A stretch of 64,000 nt of DNA from Cunninghamia lanceolata. Taxonomy: Eukaryota > Streptophyta > Pinopsida > Cupressales > Cupressaceae. A program made the position numbers and the translations under genes. Location of the stretch: NCBI GenBank assembly GCA_027924645.1, contig BSBN01000252.1, positions 5,270,001 to 5,334,000 on the forward strand. The letters run 5' to 3'. Shown piece after piece: positions 11,604 to 22,129 of the stretch. A model generated the notes under the pieces. That model worked only from the letters and a program-made list of their open reading frames with translations, did not search any database and was not told where the DNA came from. Each line of letters starts with the position of its first letter. Position 1 is the first letter of the stretch.

Positions 11604-11612
11604 TTTATATAG
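11604..11612 (-). promoter_or_regulatory. TATA box in LTR of element B
   Basis: CTATATAAA on the minus strand, followed by a C-rich stretch, about 815 bp inside the LTR. The related LTR has CTATATAAG at 17,616-17,624. Presumed RNA polymerase II promoter for element transcription. Confidence 0.65.
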
Positions 11613-11932
11613 ATTTCAATAAAGATCAATCAATGGTCCAGAAAATTCAATGGAATCAATGGATGAGATAAATCTAAAATTCATGATGAATGTGCACCTG
11701 ACATGTGTTACACAAAAAGTTATTTTTGTTTGAGTTAATTGCTTTTTGATAAAGATAGGATTTGATTTCATAAATTAGAATGTTTTTTTTTCTAATTTAT
11801 GAGTTGATGAAAATAAGATAAATTAAAGCCAATTAACTTAACTTTAGATTTGCCTTTTTTGGAGTTCTAAAAATAAGACTGATTGTGCACGAGTTAACAT
11901 GATATTTTTAGAGGAATTGGAAAGATAATTGA

Positions 11933-12352
11933 AATTAAATAAATAAATTTATTTAATTGATTGTGCATGATTTTGAAGAATAGAAGATTATAAATAAAAT
12001 ACTTGATTTTGTTTATTTTTAGAGGATTGAGATAATTTAAATAAATTTGCATGATTTATTTAAATTTGGAAGAACAATTTGATTTAATTAAATAATGAAA
12101 ATTATTTAATTGTAGATAAGAGAGGATTTGTGGTGAATTAATTAAATAATTGGATTTATTTAATTAATGTAGACTTAAAATTTGAAAAGGATATTAATTT
12201 AATTAAATAACAAAAATTATTTAAATTTAGAATAATATAGAGGAATTTAATGAAATTAATTAAATAAAGAGGATTTATTTATTTAATGTTGAAAATATGT
12301 GATTTGGAAGAATTTGATGAAATTAATTAAATAATTAGATTATTTAATTAAC
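11933..12352. repeat. Array of short AT-rich palindromes in LTR U3
   Basis: About seven inverted repeats of the form TTAAATAA-spacer-TTATTTAA occur in 420 bp, including 11,933-11,958, 12,034-12,066, 12,135-12,166 and about 12,321-12,351. Each could form a stem of 9 to 13 bp. Similar palindromes lie in the U3 of element D (35,745-36,035) and of the LARD (30,780-30,975; 51,255-51,440), although the surrounding LTR sequence differs. Confidence 0.8.
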
Positions 12353-12428
12353 GATGACTATAGGTGATTAGATAGATTTGATGAAAATGCAAGTGAAGTG
12401 ATGACTTGGTCATTTTTGGGTGTCTACA

Positions 12429-12443
12429 TTTTGCCGCTCTTTG
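12429..12443 (-). other. Polypurine tract next to the LTR start
   Basis: Minus strand AAAGAGCGGCAAAA directly precedes LTR start TGTAGACACC. The LARD has the equivalent AAAGAGGGGCAAAA before its 3' LTR (51,127-51,140). It marks the region to the right (12,429-16,638) as the 3' internal part of a minus-strand element. Confidence 0.7.
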
Positions 12444-12698
12444 ATGCAATGCAGTTTATAGCATTGCTTCAAAGAAATCATGTTGAAGATATGATACAAT
12501 TTTGATGCCCCAGTGTAGCTAGCTGCCCTTGTGTAGCTGGCGTAGGATGCCCCCTCGAGAGGAAAGATAGGGAAGCGACAGAAGAACTGGGTTGACGCTC
12601 GACTAGAAGGTTGTGTTGGAGTTAGACAAGGCTGGCTAGATGAATCTAGGTCATGAGGCTAAGATTGAGTAGGGTTGGGAAGCATTAGGGTAGGGACA

Positions 12699-12708
12699 CT
12701 ATAAATAG
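12699..12708 (+). promoter_or_regulatory. TATA box of the antisense PMD gene
   Basis: CTATAAATAG, a near-perfect plant TATA box, on the plus strand 200 bp before the putative start codon. It opposes the transcription direction of the element that carries it, so it probably drives an antisense transcript from inside the retrotransposon. Confidence 0.7.
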
Positions 12709-12898
12709 GTCCTAACGGGTCAACTCACCTCATTTATACACTTAGAGTTAACAAGTCTTGAGAGCCCCTTTGCCTTCCTTGCCTAGATTGAGAGCTTAGA
12801 GTGGAAAGAGTTCGCATCTTGTAGAGATGTCAATCCTAGTGCATAAGCATCGGGTGGAGCAGGTGTAGACCTACAGGAGACTAGCAGGAGCATCAACA

Positions 12899-13613
12899 AT
12901 GGTAAGTGTTTGATAACCTGCTTGTGTTGAATTTCTAGGTCATTTCTAGGGTTTGTTTTCGGTTATGTTTTAGGTCAACCAAAGTGCTGTGCAATAACAA
13001 CGAGCCTTTGGTGGTCAAGCTTTGGCATGCCAAAGCACACTTGGTAGTTTAGTGAAGCGATATTGGACAAATCTCGGTACATTTGGCTTTTAGGGAGCGC
13101 ATCGCAGCACAGTTGGTAGATAGGTAAAGCATTGTTGGTAGCGCAGTAAGGCACTGTTGGTCAGGTAATTAGGTGCTTGTGGATTAGGTTTTGCAAAAAA
13201 CACATTGCATATGCAATGCAGTAAGGCGCGTTTGGTATAGTAGTACATCACACTTGTGTAAAACAAGTCACTTTTGGTATTAACAATAAAGCACTTATTT
13301 GTAAACAGCAAAGCGTGTATGGTAGAATAGTGTAGTGCACTTGGAAAAAATAAGGTGCTTTTGGCTTTTTGGCTAGTTTGACCTAGGTGGATTTGAACAT
13401 GTGTCTCTAGGGTTGACCAAGGAGCTGACCTATGTAGTTTAGAGATGTGTAGGGTTTGACCTAGGAGTTGCGTCACAGTGTTTGTGCTTGTTTATGTCTT
13501 TATTGACTTGAGTAGACTTAGAAAATTTGTAAAAGGTCTGATAAGTGGTTTTTCTGATGCAGAGTCCTTCCTCCTTTGATGTCGAGGGAGCAACACCACG
13601 TCATTACAAATGA
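12899..13613 (+). pseudogene. 5' end of PMD gene: start codon, 661-bp intron, start of exon 2
   Basis: ATG at 12,899-12,901 is followed immediately by the consensus donor GTAAGT (12,902-12,907). A matching acceptor, TTTTTCTGATGCAG, ends at 13,562. Splicing gives ATG-AGT-CCT-TCC-TCC-TTT-GAT, that is MSPSSFDVEGATPRHYK, then TGA at 13,611-13,613. The PMD frame itself is offset from this frame, so a one-base frameshift or an alternative junction lies between 13,563 and 13,611. The intron contains degenerate repeats around TTTGGTA / ACTGTTGGTA (about 12,970-13,370). The splice call rests on consensus sites only; no transcript evidence is available here. Confidence 0.6.
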
Positions 13614-14680
13614 GGTTGTACAGATTACTTGGGAGGAGGATGCATTCTTAGAGTATATGGGACTATGGCATGTGGCACATTTGACACACATTAGGGTGAA
13701 TCTCACAATCTTGATAGCTGTTGTGGAGAGATATCGCAGCGAGACCTGCTCATTCCACTTTCTGACAGGGGAGGCTATTGTGACACTTGAGGATGTGTAT
13801 CACATCCTCAAGATCCCAATTGATGGGGAGAGAGTGGACTATGACCCAGAGTGAGGTGAGGTTGGCATGATAGAGGTATTCTATATGGATGACCTCCAGA
13901 TAGAGGATCATGAGATCTGTTGGGCCAATGTTTCGAGATTGTGTGATAGGATCAGATGGATTGTGGCTACTTTGGTTGGTGGCTTCCTCTACCCAGATAG
14001 GCAATCTCGAGGGTTATCTATTGGATGGGGCACTGTACTGTTAGGGATGTTTATGCATGGGATCCGTTATGCATGGGGCCCATGTGTATTGGCTCAGCTA
14101 TACCGAGACTTGCATGACTGTGTCTACCGGAGAGGATGGAACCTATCAGCTAGTGCGACATTGTTATAGGTGTGGGCTTGGGAACACATCCAAGTTATCA
14201 GACTGATGACTCAGCATCACTATGAGAGGGGGGAACCATATGCATTTCTATATGAGGGAATGATCACACATAGGAGGCTTGGTTCTGTGAGCTTTTGGAA
14301 GTGGCAGATTGATGAGATGGACATCTTTGTTTAGAGACCATGGCTATTGTGTGAGGCATGGGAGGATGAGCATGAGTAGCTGATGTATTGTAGATAGGCC
14401 CAATATCTGTTTAGTAGATACACAAATATGATTGAGAGGTACCTTCTAGAGAGGGTATTGAGATAGTTTGGTTTACCACAGGGGTCACCTGTTGGAGAGG
14501 CAACACATGCGAGGACATGGCAGGAGGTTTGGGGATTGGGATGCTGAGATTCCAGTGGCCACATCATTGGCAGAATTATAGGGACTTGCCCCAGTTAGAT
14601 GGGATTAGGATTCAGGATTGGCTAATCCAGAGACGCTCCCAGCGTATGACACATACTGGCAAACACATAGGCCAATGGAT
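13605..14680 (+). pseudogene. Plant mobile domain (PMD) coding block, copy 1
   Basis: Frame 1 from 13,576 reads QITWEEDAFLEYMGLWHVA, then SFHFLTGEAIVTLEDVYHIL, KIPIDGERV, a stop, a central helical part (GGFLYPDRQSRGLSIGW, YAWGPCVLAQLYRDL), then VWAWEHI and YERGEPYAF. The order (wall of helices, F-H-x3-GE-x3-TL-DV-x-x-IL, P-I-DG, then the VWAWE motif) is characteristic of the plant mobile domain family (MAIN/MAIL1-like, Pfam PF10536), which occurs in host genes and in transposons. In-frame stops at DPE*, LL*VWAWE, FV*RPW, HE*L, R*AQY and R*FG are each one C-to-T step from CGA or CAG. Host PMD proteins act in gene silencing and development; no function is likely for this decayed copy. Confidence 0.85.
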
Positions 14681-15756
14681 TGCAAATGAGGTTGTACAGA
14701 TTACTTGGGAGGAGGATGCATTCTTATAGTATATGGGACTATGGCATGTGGCACATTTGACACACATTAGGGTGAATCTCACAATCTTGATAGCTGTTGT
14801 GGAGAGATATCGCAGCGAGACCTGCTCATTCCACTTTCTGACAGGGGAGGCTATTGTGACACTTGAGGATGTGTATCACATCCTCAAGATCCCAATTGAT
14901 GGGGAGAGAGTGGACTATGACCCAGAGTGAGGCGAGGCTAGCATGATAGAGGTATTCTGTACGGATGACCTCCAGATGGAGGATCATGAGATCTGTTGGG
15001 CCAATGTTTCAAGACTGTGTAATAGGATCAGATGGATTATGGCTACTTTGGTTGGTGGCTTCCTCTGCCCAGATAGGCAATCTCGAGGGTTATCTATTGG
15101 ATGGGGCATTGTACTGTTAGGGATGTTTACGCATGGGATCTGTTATGCATGGGGCCCATGTGTATTGGCTCAGCTATACTGAGACTTGCATGACTGTGTC
15201 TACCAGAGAACACATCCCAATAGTGCGACACATTGTTACAGGTGTGGACTTGGGAACACATCCCAGTTATTAGACCGATGACTCAATATCACTATGAGAG
15301 GGGGGAACCATATGCTTTTCTATATGAGGGAATGATCACACACAGGAGGCTTGGTTTTGTGAGCTTTTGGAAGTGGCAGATTGATGAGATCGACATCTTT
15401 GTTTAGAGACCATGGCTATTGTGCGAGGCATGGGAGGATGAGCATGAGTAGCTGATGTACTGTAGATAGGCCCAATATCTATTTAGTAGATACACAAATA
15501 TGATTGAGAGGTGCCTTCTAGAGAGGGTATTGAGATAGTTTGGTTTACCACAGGGGTCACCTGTTGGAGAGGCAACACATGTGAGGACATGATAGGAGGT
15601 TTGGGGATTGGGATGCTGAGATTCTAGTGGCCACAGCATTGGCAGAATTGTAGGGACTTGCCCCAGTTAGATGGGATTAGGATTCAGGATTGGCTAATCC
15701 AGAGACACTCCCAGCGTACAACACATACTGGCAAACACACAGGCCAATGAGACTGA
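14681..15756 (+). pseudogene. Plant mobile domain block, copy 2 (tandem duplicate)
   Basis: A 1,076-bp direct repeat of 13,605-14,680, about 95% alike by eye, beginning at GCAAATGAGGTTGTACAG and ending at GGCCAATG. It shares copy 1's stops at DPE*, FV*RPW, HE*L, R*AQY and R*FG, so these predate the duplication. Private changes include L*YMG (TTAGAG to TTATAG), LY*DL (CGA to TGA) and a small rearrangement near 15,205-15,225. It keeps CAG in LLQVWAWE where copy 1 has TAG. Copy 1 has the original 5' flank and copy 2 the original 3' flank. Confidence 0.85.
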
Positions 15757-16600
15757 CCACACCAGGGGTGGCAGGAGCAGTGCGATAGATATTGGTGTCA
15801 GGTGGAGAGGTGAGGGCCAGGCAAGAGGCTAGAGAGTAGGCTAGGCAGTAGGCCAGTGATGAGGATAGAGGCTAGTAGGCTAATGTATAGATGGTAGAGG
15901 TAGAGGATCCAGTTGTAGAGACTGACCTACAGTAGGCACAACGGCTTCTATAGGTGGAGATTGCATGGAGGACTCACTTGGAGCTCCAAATGGTGAGGTT
16001 AAGGAGGGATAGGGATGCAGTGAGGGTGGAGGTTAGACAGGCCAAGGCCTAGTTACAATCATAGGCAGCAATAGTAGCGGCACAGAGAACACTAGCAATG
16101 GCACAATCTGTGCCAGTACTAGCAGCAGATGATGGGTAGATTGCCCAGTTGACATTAGAGAGAGATGCAGCAGTACAACTGCATTTGATAGTAGAGGCCA
16201 CCCTACAAAGGGTTAGACGAGAGAGAGAGATGAGGCACGCTGCACATTGGGTGTTGATCAAAGGACTTTGTACAACAATCTTATCCACATGCAGGGAGAG
16301 CTAGTTTCAGCAAGCAAAGAGGTTGAGTATTATAGGGGTCTCTACTTTGGTGCGGTGTTGGTAGATCAGCGGGATCCTAGCTTCTGAGAGAACAGCAGGT
16401 CAGGGGCATCCACGTCACGTAGGACGGGGCAGTCAATGTCATTAGCTAGAGGACCCTTTGTGCTACCAAGGGGAGGAGGACCGGTAGGGGGACCTTTGCC
16501 GAGTACAAGTGGAGGACATGGATCACAACAGGACGGCAACTCTACCCACTAGCTACCACTAGAGCATGTATTTTGTATATTGTATCAATTTTGTATCATG
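15757..16600 (+). pseudogene. C-terminal tail and 3' end of the PMD gene
   Basis: The sequence after copy 2 continues in plus orientation and is rich in purines (AGAGGCTAG and GGCCAG repeats). It would encode an Arg/Ala/Glu-rich helical tail (for example VRQAKA, LERDAAVQLHL), broken by stops. The end (16,555-16,615) is AT-rich with several TGTATATT / TTTTGTAT motifs that could serve as plant polyadenylation signals. I do not recognise a domain in it. Confidence 0.5.
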
Positions 16601-16638
16601 ATGGACATTGTATATTTTGATTGATGCCTACGTGTATC

Positions 16639-17730
16639 TGTTAGGTCTCAAAAATGCAGGTTGCTAATCTTAAGAGGATGCCAAGCTCTATGCTTAGATT
16701 TGCAACATTTTTTGAACTAACTTAACGAAATCAACCTTTAGGGTTTAATGATTTCCTACACTTTAGGTCCTGCTACACCTAGGTGGGTGAACCTTGGGAA
16801 TTAAAGCAGAATAAATGTAAATGTATTGACTAATTAAATCTATCTACAATGGTAAAGGGTGTAGGATAGATGAAAAGCTTGCTATTTGATTCTATATCTA
16901 ATATCTACAGAATCATTTGGTAGAAATTGTATAAGCAATATCAAGGTGAAAAGGATTTTAAACGATGAATTGAAATAAGACCAGTGTTTTGTTGGGTAAC
17001 AGAGTCAAATGAAGGACCAAGACTAGTGGCTTATAGTAGGTACTAATTCTAATTGTTTGGCACAACTTTAGTTTATAACTTGTATAAACGTGCAAGGAAA
17101 TGACTGACAAACTCTTCTTGATAATCCAACCAATATAATTAGATATCTTATAATTCACCAGAAGGTATTTTAATCCTTTCTTGAAGGAACCAATTGAAAT
17201 GAATGTGCAAGGAACACAGATAATATTATCTTGGAGATAGAATGGCAATCCTAATTATATGGCTCTACTTAGTGATCCAAACTAATACTTCCAGGCTACC
17301 ATGACTGATCAGAAGGATTTTAATTCCTCAAATGGAAACCAATTTACTCAATCACATAGATACAGTGAATGTGTATTGACAAATTAAATATATACTTGAT
17401 ATATTAATCTGAATAACAAGGAAATACAGAACTAGAGACAACCACACAATTGATTAACTTTAACAAACAATTGATACCAAGATAGAACCACTGCATCAGA
17501 GAGCTTCAATCTACCTCTTCAAATAAAATATGCAACATGGTCTTTCTGGAACATTATAAATTATATGTATGTATATATTCTACTGCTGATGATCTTTCAG
17601 CACCAATTGTTTGAACTTATATAGGTATTTTTGTGAAGAGATATAACTCTTCAATAAGTCTTTTGGGAAGTTAACAAGATAACATAACAATGATTAGGCT
17701 ATATTCAACCATAAGTAAATTTTAGCCACA
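16639..17730 (-). repeat. LTR related to that of element B (right boundary uncertain)
   Basis: The plus-strand start TGTTAGGTCTCAAAAATGCA parallels TGTTGGTTCCTAAAATTGCA at 10,462, and similarity continues in blocks to about 17,470 (including the GTATAAACGTGCAAG block). A TATA box CTATATAAG lies at 17,616-17,624 on the minus strand. No PBS lies left of 16,639 (the left flank is the PMD 3' end), so this is a 3' LTR of a minus-strand element or a solo LTR. U3 appears much shorter than in the first copy, or is truncated near 17,730. Confidence 0.65.
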
Positions 17731-17734
17731 TGGT

Positions 17735-20678
17735 CTAGGTATTCCTGGTCACGATGGAAATCAGTAGTTCAATGGCAATTCTTGTAATCACATCCATTGT
17801 GACCATCTTTTCCAGGTGCTTGCAGGCTTTTCCGGATGTAGAATCTTTATCTTTAAGAGCTGTCATAGCTTCGTGTAATATAGCTTGACAATCAATGCTC
17901 CACTCTTCTTTACTTTTTAGTTCTTCATCACTTTTGAATAACGTGGGCACTCCTGCTTTCAAAGCTTTAGCACATTCCTTAGCATCAGTTTTAAGGTGAT
18001 CATAGTACTTTTGATGTTGCTCGATCAATTCTTTTGCATTGGAAGCACCTACAACGTTAGAAGCACCTTTACTTTGTATCTCATTCAATTTATCTTGCAC
18101 TCTATGTTCGAGCCTTTCATGTTCTCGAATTGCTTTATAATTCTGAGAGTAATTATCCCAAAATAGGTTTAACCAATGCACCATGTTGGCATGCCTACTC
18201 TGTAGCACTGTGACAAGTGTATCCATCTGAATTTGTGTTGCCTGATCTGTGGATAGTGCCTGAGTGCCCTGTGAACTTTCACCCTGAGTTAATCTCCTTG
18301 TTGACCCCCCAAAGGTGCTCTTAACAGCATCCTTTAAATAATCATTTTCTTTCGTCAGTCTCTCACAGCTCAATTTGTATGCATCTCTTTCCTTAATCAA
18401 CATTTGAGCTTGTGCTTTATTTAGTTTTGCAACATTAATACCAATATCTGCAGTAATCAGAGGGTCAGTTTCCCCTGCCTTTAAAGTCATGACATGACCA
18501 AAAGTTTTTTTAGTGTCTATGATAGATGTCTTCTTATGGGGAGGATATAGGGCCCAGATCATCAATGAATTTTCATCATTATTGTATTTTGTACCCATAT
18601 ACACTTCACTAACACCTTCTGGAGTAAGTTTATACTTATCATCTGTATTATTTAGAAAACTGTCAAAAACTAAAGCAGAATTTAAATCAAGGCCAGGAAA
18701 AATCATCACCCCTGCATCTTTAAGCAACTGTCTCCCCTTGCTAGGGGTCATATCCTGCATCTCCTTATCCACTATTGTTTTTAGCATATCTATTAATTAT
18801 CTTTCATTGTCAGCAGAAACATCATCTACTGACTCTCTGATTTCCTTCCCTTTGCATTTATACAAAAATGACTTAAACTCTTTTGAATGAATAAATTCGT
18901 CATCAGAGATAAAAGAATCATAAGCTATTTGATGCGAGTCTTCTTCAGCAGACCCCTCCTCATCATGTATTATGATAGGAGGCTGATATTGTAGCATTTT
19001 TCTTTTGGACATACCTACTGTTTTGTCCTGTGGTTCTTCTTGTTCTGCCAGTTCTTCATCTTTAGAGGATACAACCTCAACCTCTGCTAGCTGTTTTCTT
19101 TTCGCACTTAGATCCCTGTTATACTTTTCTACCACCAATTCTACCTCAGCCTCTTCTAGGTTTCTAATAACATCATCATGTGGATAAGGGATGTGTATGT
19201 ATCCACTAAGGTTTTGTTTCCTTCGAGCAGAGTCAATAAAGCCTTCAGGATCAAATCCTTTTCTTACCTCAACACACCTCATATTGTAATGCATCAATTT
19301 ATCCAGGATGAGACTGTAACCCTCTTTGGAAACCACAGAAAAATCTCCAAAACGTAAAGTGTTGGGCATAAAAGATTGTTTATCATGTGAGCTTAGATGC
19401 ATTACATTTGAGCAGTGCATTTGCCTAACTATTTCTAGATAGGCAATTCTGTCAGGGATAGTTTTGGGCAAGATGAACGGAGTGTCTTCAAAACCATATA
19501 CTCTAATCATGGTAGCATCTTTGAAACAATACCAATCTCCCCAATTATGAATGACAGTAGGAGGGCCACCAAAATCTTTCGGTCTAAGGAACCTCTTTAT
19601 CTCAGTTGAGACTGAATACTCACAAGGGTGACCAAAATATCTATACAACACTTTTACACAATATTCTTCAAATTGCACATAATTGGAATGGACATATCTG
19701 TTGTCCCATATCCTAGTCCATATATGTATTGGTAACCTTTGTCCTTTCTGGTCTGCAGGAACAACTTTAAATTCACTTGGCCATAACCCCACTTCCTGGC
19801 CATAATATAGCACTATGTGCATAAGAAATGAGTAATGCTCAAAAGAAACAGTTGGGGTATTGTTTTTTATTGCAGTTAGGCCAGAGTCAATTCTAGTAAC
19901 AACATAAGCAGCATAATCAAATTGCCTTATATTATGGCATTAGATGTCTGTGGCTATGACCATCAAAGGAATGTCATGAATTCAGGAACCTCTGCTCCTA
20001 GGACCTGGCCAACAGAATAATAGGTATGTTGTATATATGGTTCAAATATTGCCACATGAAAAGGAGGACCATCATTCTCGTTCAGATGCATTAACTCTCC
20101 TTCAATTTTGGGCCTATGAATAGGCAACCTCCATCCATTGTAGGTTGTATCCATTCTCCAGTATTCCTTTTCTAGATCCTCATAAATAATAGGGACAGTG
20201 CATAAATCATCCAAATTGAATACTTCACAGATGGCATTTTTTGACAAATAAATAATAGGCTCCCCTTGTGGGTTGCATATAGCCTTCAGACTTGGATTGT
20301 ATTGTTTGGCAAGAAGTTGCAGGAGTTCAACATTCAGGAATACATCAGGCACAACCATTTTACCTAAATTTAAATGTCATGGGTTTGACACTAGAGCATT
20401 CCTAAATCTCCTATTATAGTGGAATCTGAAGAGTTCATATCCTCTGATCGGGGTCCAAATATCTCCTGTTTACATTTGTCTTCTAATTTTTCCACTTCTG
20501 CCCTAAGTTGAGCAGATCTTCTAGCCTTGGGAGTTGACCCTAGCAATTGATCAATCAAATCTTGATTGAGATTTTTGTCTTTTATCTTTTCTTCGGGGGT
20601 TTTATCAGTTTTTTGTTTCTTAGATTTACTTGTTTCTCCTTGTGATTTTCTACTTTTTCCCTTTCCTAGAGTCTCCAT
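17735..20678 (-). pseudogene. Accessory ORF of about 970 codons, unrecognised
   Basis: Four minus-strand frames line up as one protein. They are METLGKGKSRKSQ (20,678), then after a frameshift FRNALVSNP*HLNLGKMVV and DVFLNVELLQLLAKQY (20,400-19,970), a second frameshift to PLMVIATDI*CHNIRQF and EHYSFLMHIVLYYGQEVGLW (about 19,960-19,790), then DNER*LIDMLKTIVDKEM (18,790) and on to 17,735. Stops are one C-to-T step from CGA or CAA. The N-terminus is Lys-rich, the middle is a globular Trp/Tyr-rich region (WDNRYVHSNYVQFEEYCVKV), a Glu-rich acidic segment follows near 18,900-19,100, and the C-terminal 200 residues look like coiled coil. It is sense to the LTR at 16,639. It may be an extra ORF of a Tat element, as such ORFs are known in this lineage, but I recognise no family. 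Confidence 0.6.
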
Positions 20679-20859
20679 CAGAAAATCAAAATACAGGCTA
20701 TAACATAATGGTTTGTATATATGTACCTGTTTCCTGTTGCTGCCATCAAAATCCTCTGTTTGCACTTCAAGATTTCCCTTGTATTCTCTTCTCAGACAAA
20801 TTTTAATTACAATGATCTTAGAGGATTTCATCACCATTTGCATTTATTTGTTTGAGCAA

Positions 20860-21930
20860 TTCAATGTCCTTCATCGCTGTGAAATGTCACATCGTCATAA
20901 CTCCTTTCATCGGCATAACTTTCATAATGTCTGGGTGACTTTAATATCTCTTTATGGTGCGAAAAATCAATCGTTGTAACCCTTCAATTGTTTCTTTGAT
21001 GCTATATTAAGTTATATCGGCAGGAGATATCTATACTTTATCCGACGTGAAAGTGGGCGCAACTACTATCAGCATGACCTCTTTCATCGCTATGTGATTT
21101 ATATTTCCCTTTGATATATCAAGTGTTACCGATATAACTATCGGTGAGAGTCTCATCGATATGTGTGAAAATAATTGTTATTGGGGTGATTTATGCCATC
21201 GGGATAACATATCTATGTTTACCCAATCATCATTGTCTTCCCGATAGCCCTTTGTATCCTGGATCGGTAGGACTTTCTTAATATCTCATCGATATGATTA
21301 GTAGAACTTCTTATCAATAGGTATAATCCTTATTTTTATCGGAGTGAGTCATACCATCAGGGTAATCCTTTTTAGATTACCCGATCATGGTTATCTCCCC
21401 GATGGCTATTTTGTATCTTTTATCGGAGAGAACTTCCCGAAGTGTCACTGACACTTTTATCGTTGTGACCTGTGGATCGGTAAGACATATATATTTCATT
21501 CCGACCTGTTTAGTTGTGCCAATGGATAAGTATATCAGTATGGCTCATACCGAAAGTGCCTTTTATTGTTTCGCCAAGACACCGGAGCATTGGAGACTTA
21601 ATAATCTTTCACTCCGATATTTATTTCTTACCGATGACCATTAGTCCATTTGATTCTAAGGGATGTTCAGTGAGAGTTTTGCCGAAATGCCCCATTGGTA
21701 TAATGTATACTGTCGGGATGATCTTCAAAGCGCTACCCAATAGTTTTTAGTCTTACCGATCTGTATAACCGGTAAATTCTCTCCCTGATGAAAGGTCATC
21801 GGTATAGTTTCCTCCATCGGCGACCTTCAAAATCTTCTCTCTGATCCTCATTTTCACGCCTATAGTTATTTCAACAAGGATCGACATAAGTAATGTAAAG
21901 TCTTGCCGATAGTATGAAATTTAAGCCCTT
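20860..21930. repeat. Region dense in ATCGG / CCGAT motifs
   Basis: More than 25 irregularly spaced copies of ATCGGT, ATCGGA, CCGAT or CATCG occur in about 1.07 kb that is otherwise AT-rich (for example near 21,140, 21,240, 21,400, 21,470, 21,760 and 21,800). The U3 of element E has the same motif class (TATCGGCGA, GCCGATGG; 60,380-60,860). A pair such as CCGATGGCTATTTTGTATC (21,401) and CCGATGGTCTTTGTCTC (60,740) suggests common origin on the plus strand. It may be the U3 of an E-type LTR, but I cannot define its ends. Confidence 0.6.
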
Positions 21931-22129
21931 TTTATTATTTTTGTCATGGACCTTTTATTGGATGCATCAATTTTATTATGGTTTTTTGGGGGAAATGTTC
22001 TATGATTTGGTCAAATATGGAGAAATGTGAATATAGAAAATTTTAAATTTTCCTGTCCTAATAGATCTAATGTACATTTTGTGGGCTCTTGATAGCCATG
22101 ATGTATTTATTGATGTATATTTGGATGTA

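Larger units (their letters stand above)
6107..12428 (-). mobile_element. Element B: Ty3/gypsy Tat-like element, 3'-truncated
   Basis: On the minus strand the order is LTR (12,428-10,462), PBS, gag (10,227 to about 7,930), protease (7,621-7,211), an RNase H with FDGA, AEYK and GDSKL motifs (7,080 to about 6,660), then the start of RT, cut at 6,107. The gag resembles the open gag of element E at the right edge: both have VNIENNR, HDMPYNT and DPLKK blocks. Many frameshifts and stops make it non-functional. An RNase H upstream of RT differs from A, C and D. Confidence 0.85.
10462..12428 (-). repeat. LTR (1,967 bp), 5' LTR of element B
   Basis: Read on the minus strand it starts TGTAGACACCCAAAAATGAC and ends AACCAACA (TG...CA). 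A PBS follows at 10,460. A diverged relative begins at 16,639; shared blocks include GTATAAACGTGCAAG (10,892 area and 17,085 area) and TGACAAATTAAATATAT. U3 holds an AT-rich hairpin array (11,933-12,352) and a TATA box (11,604-11,612). The opposite border also carries a polypurine tract, so this LTR seems to be shared by two internal regions. Confidence 0.85.
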
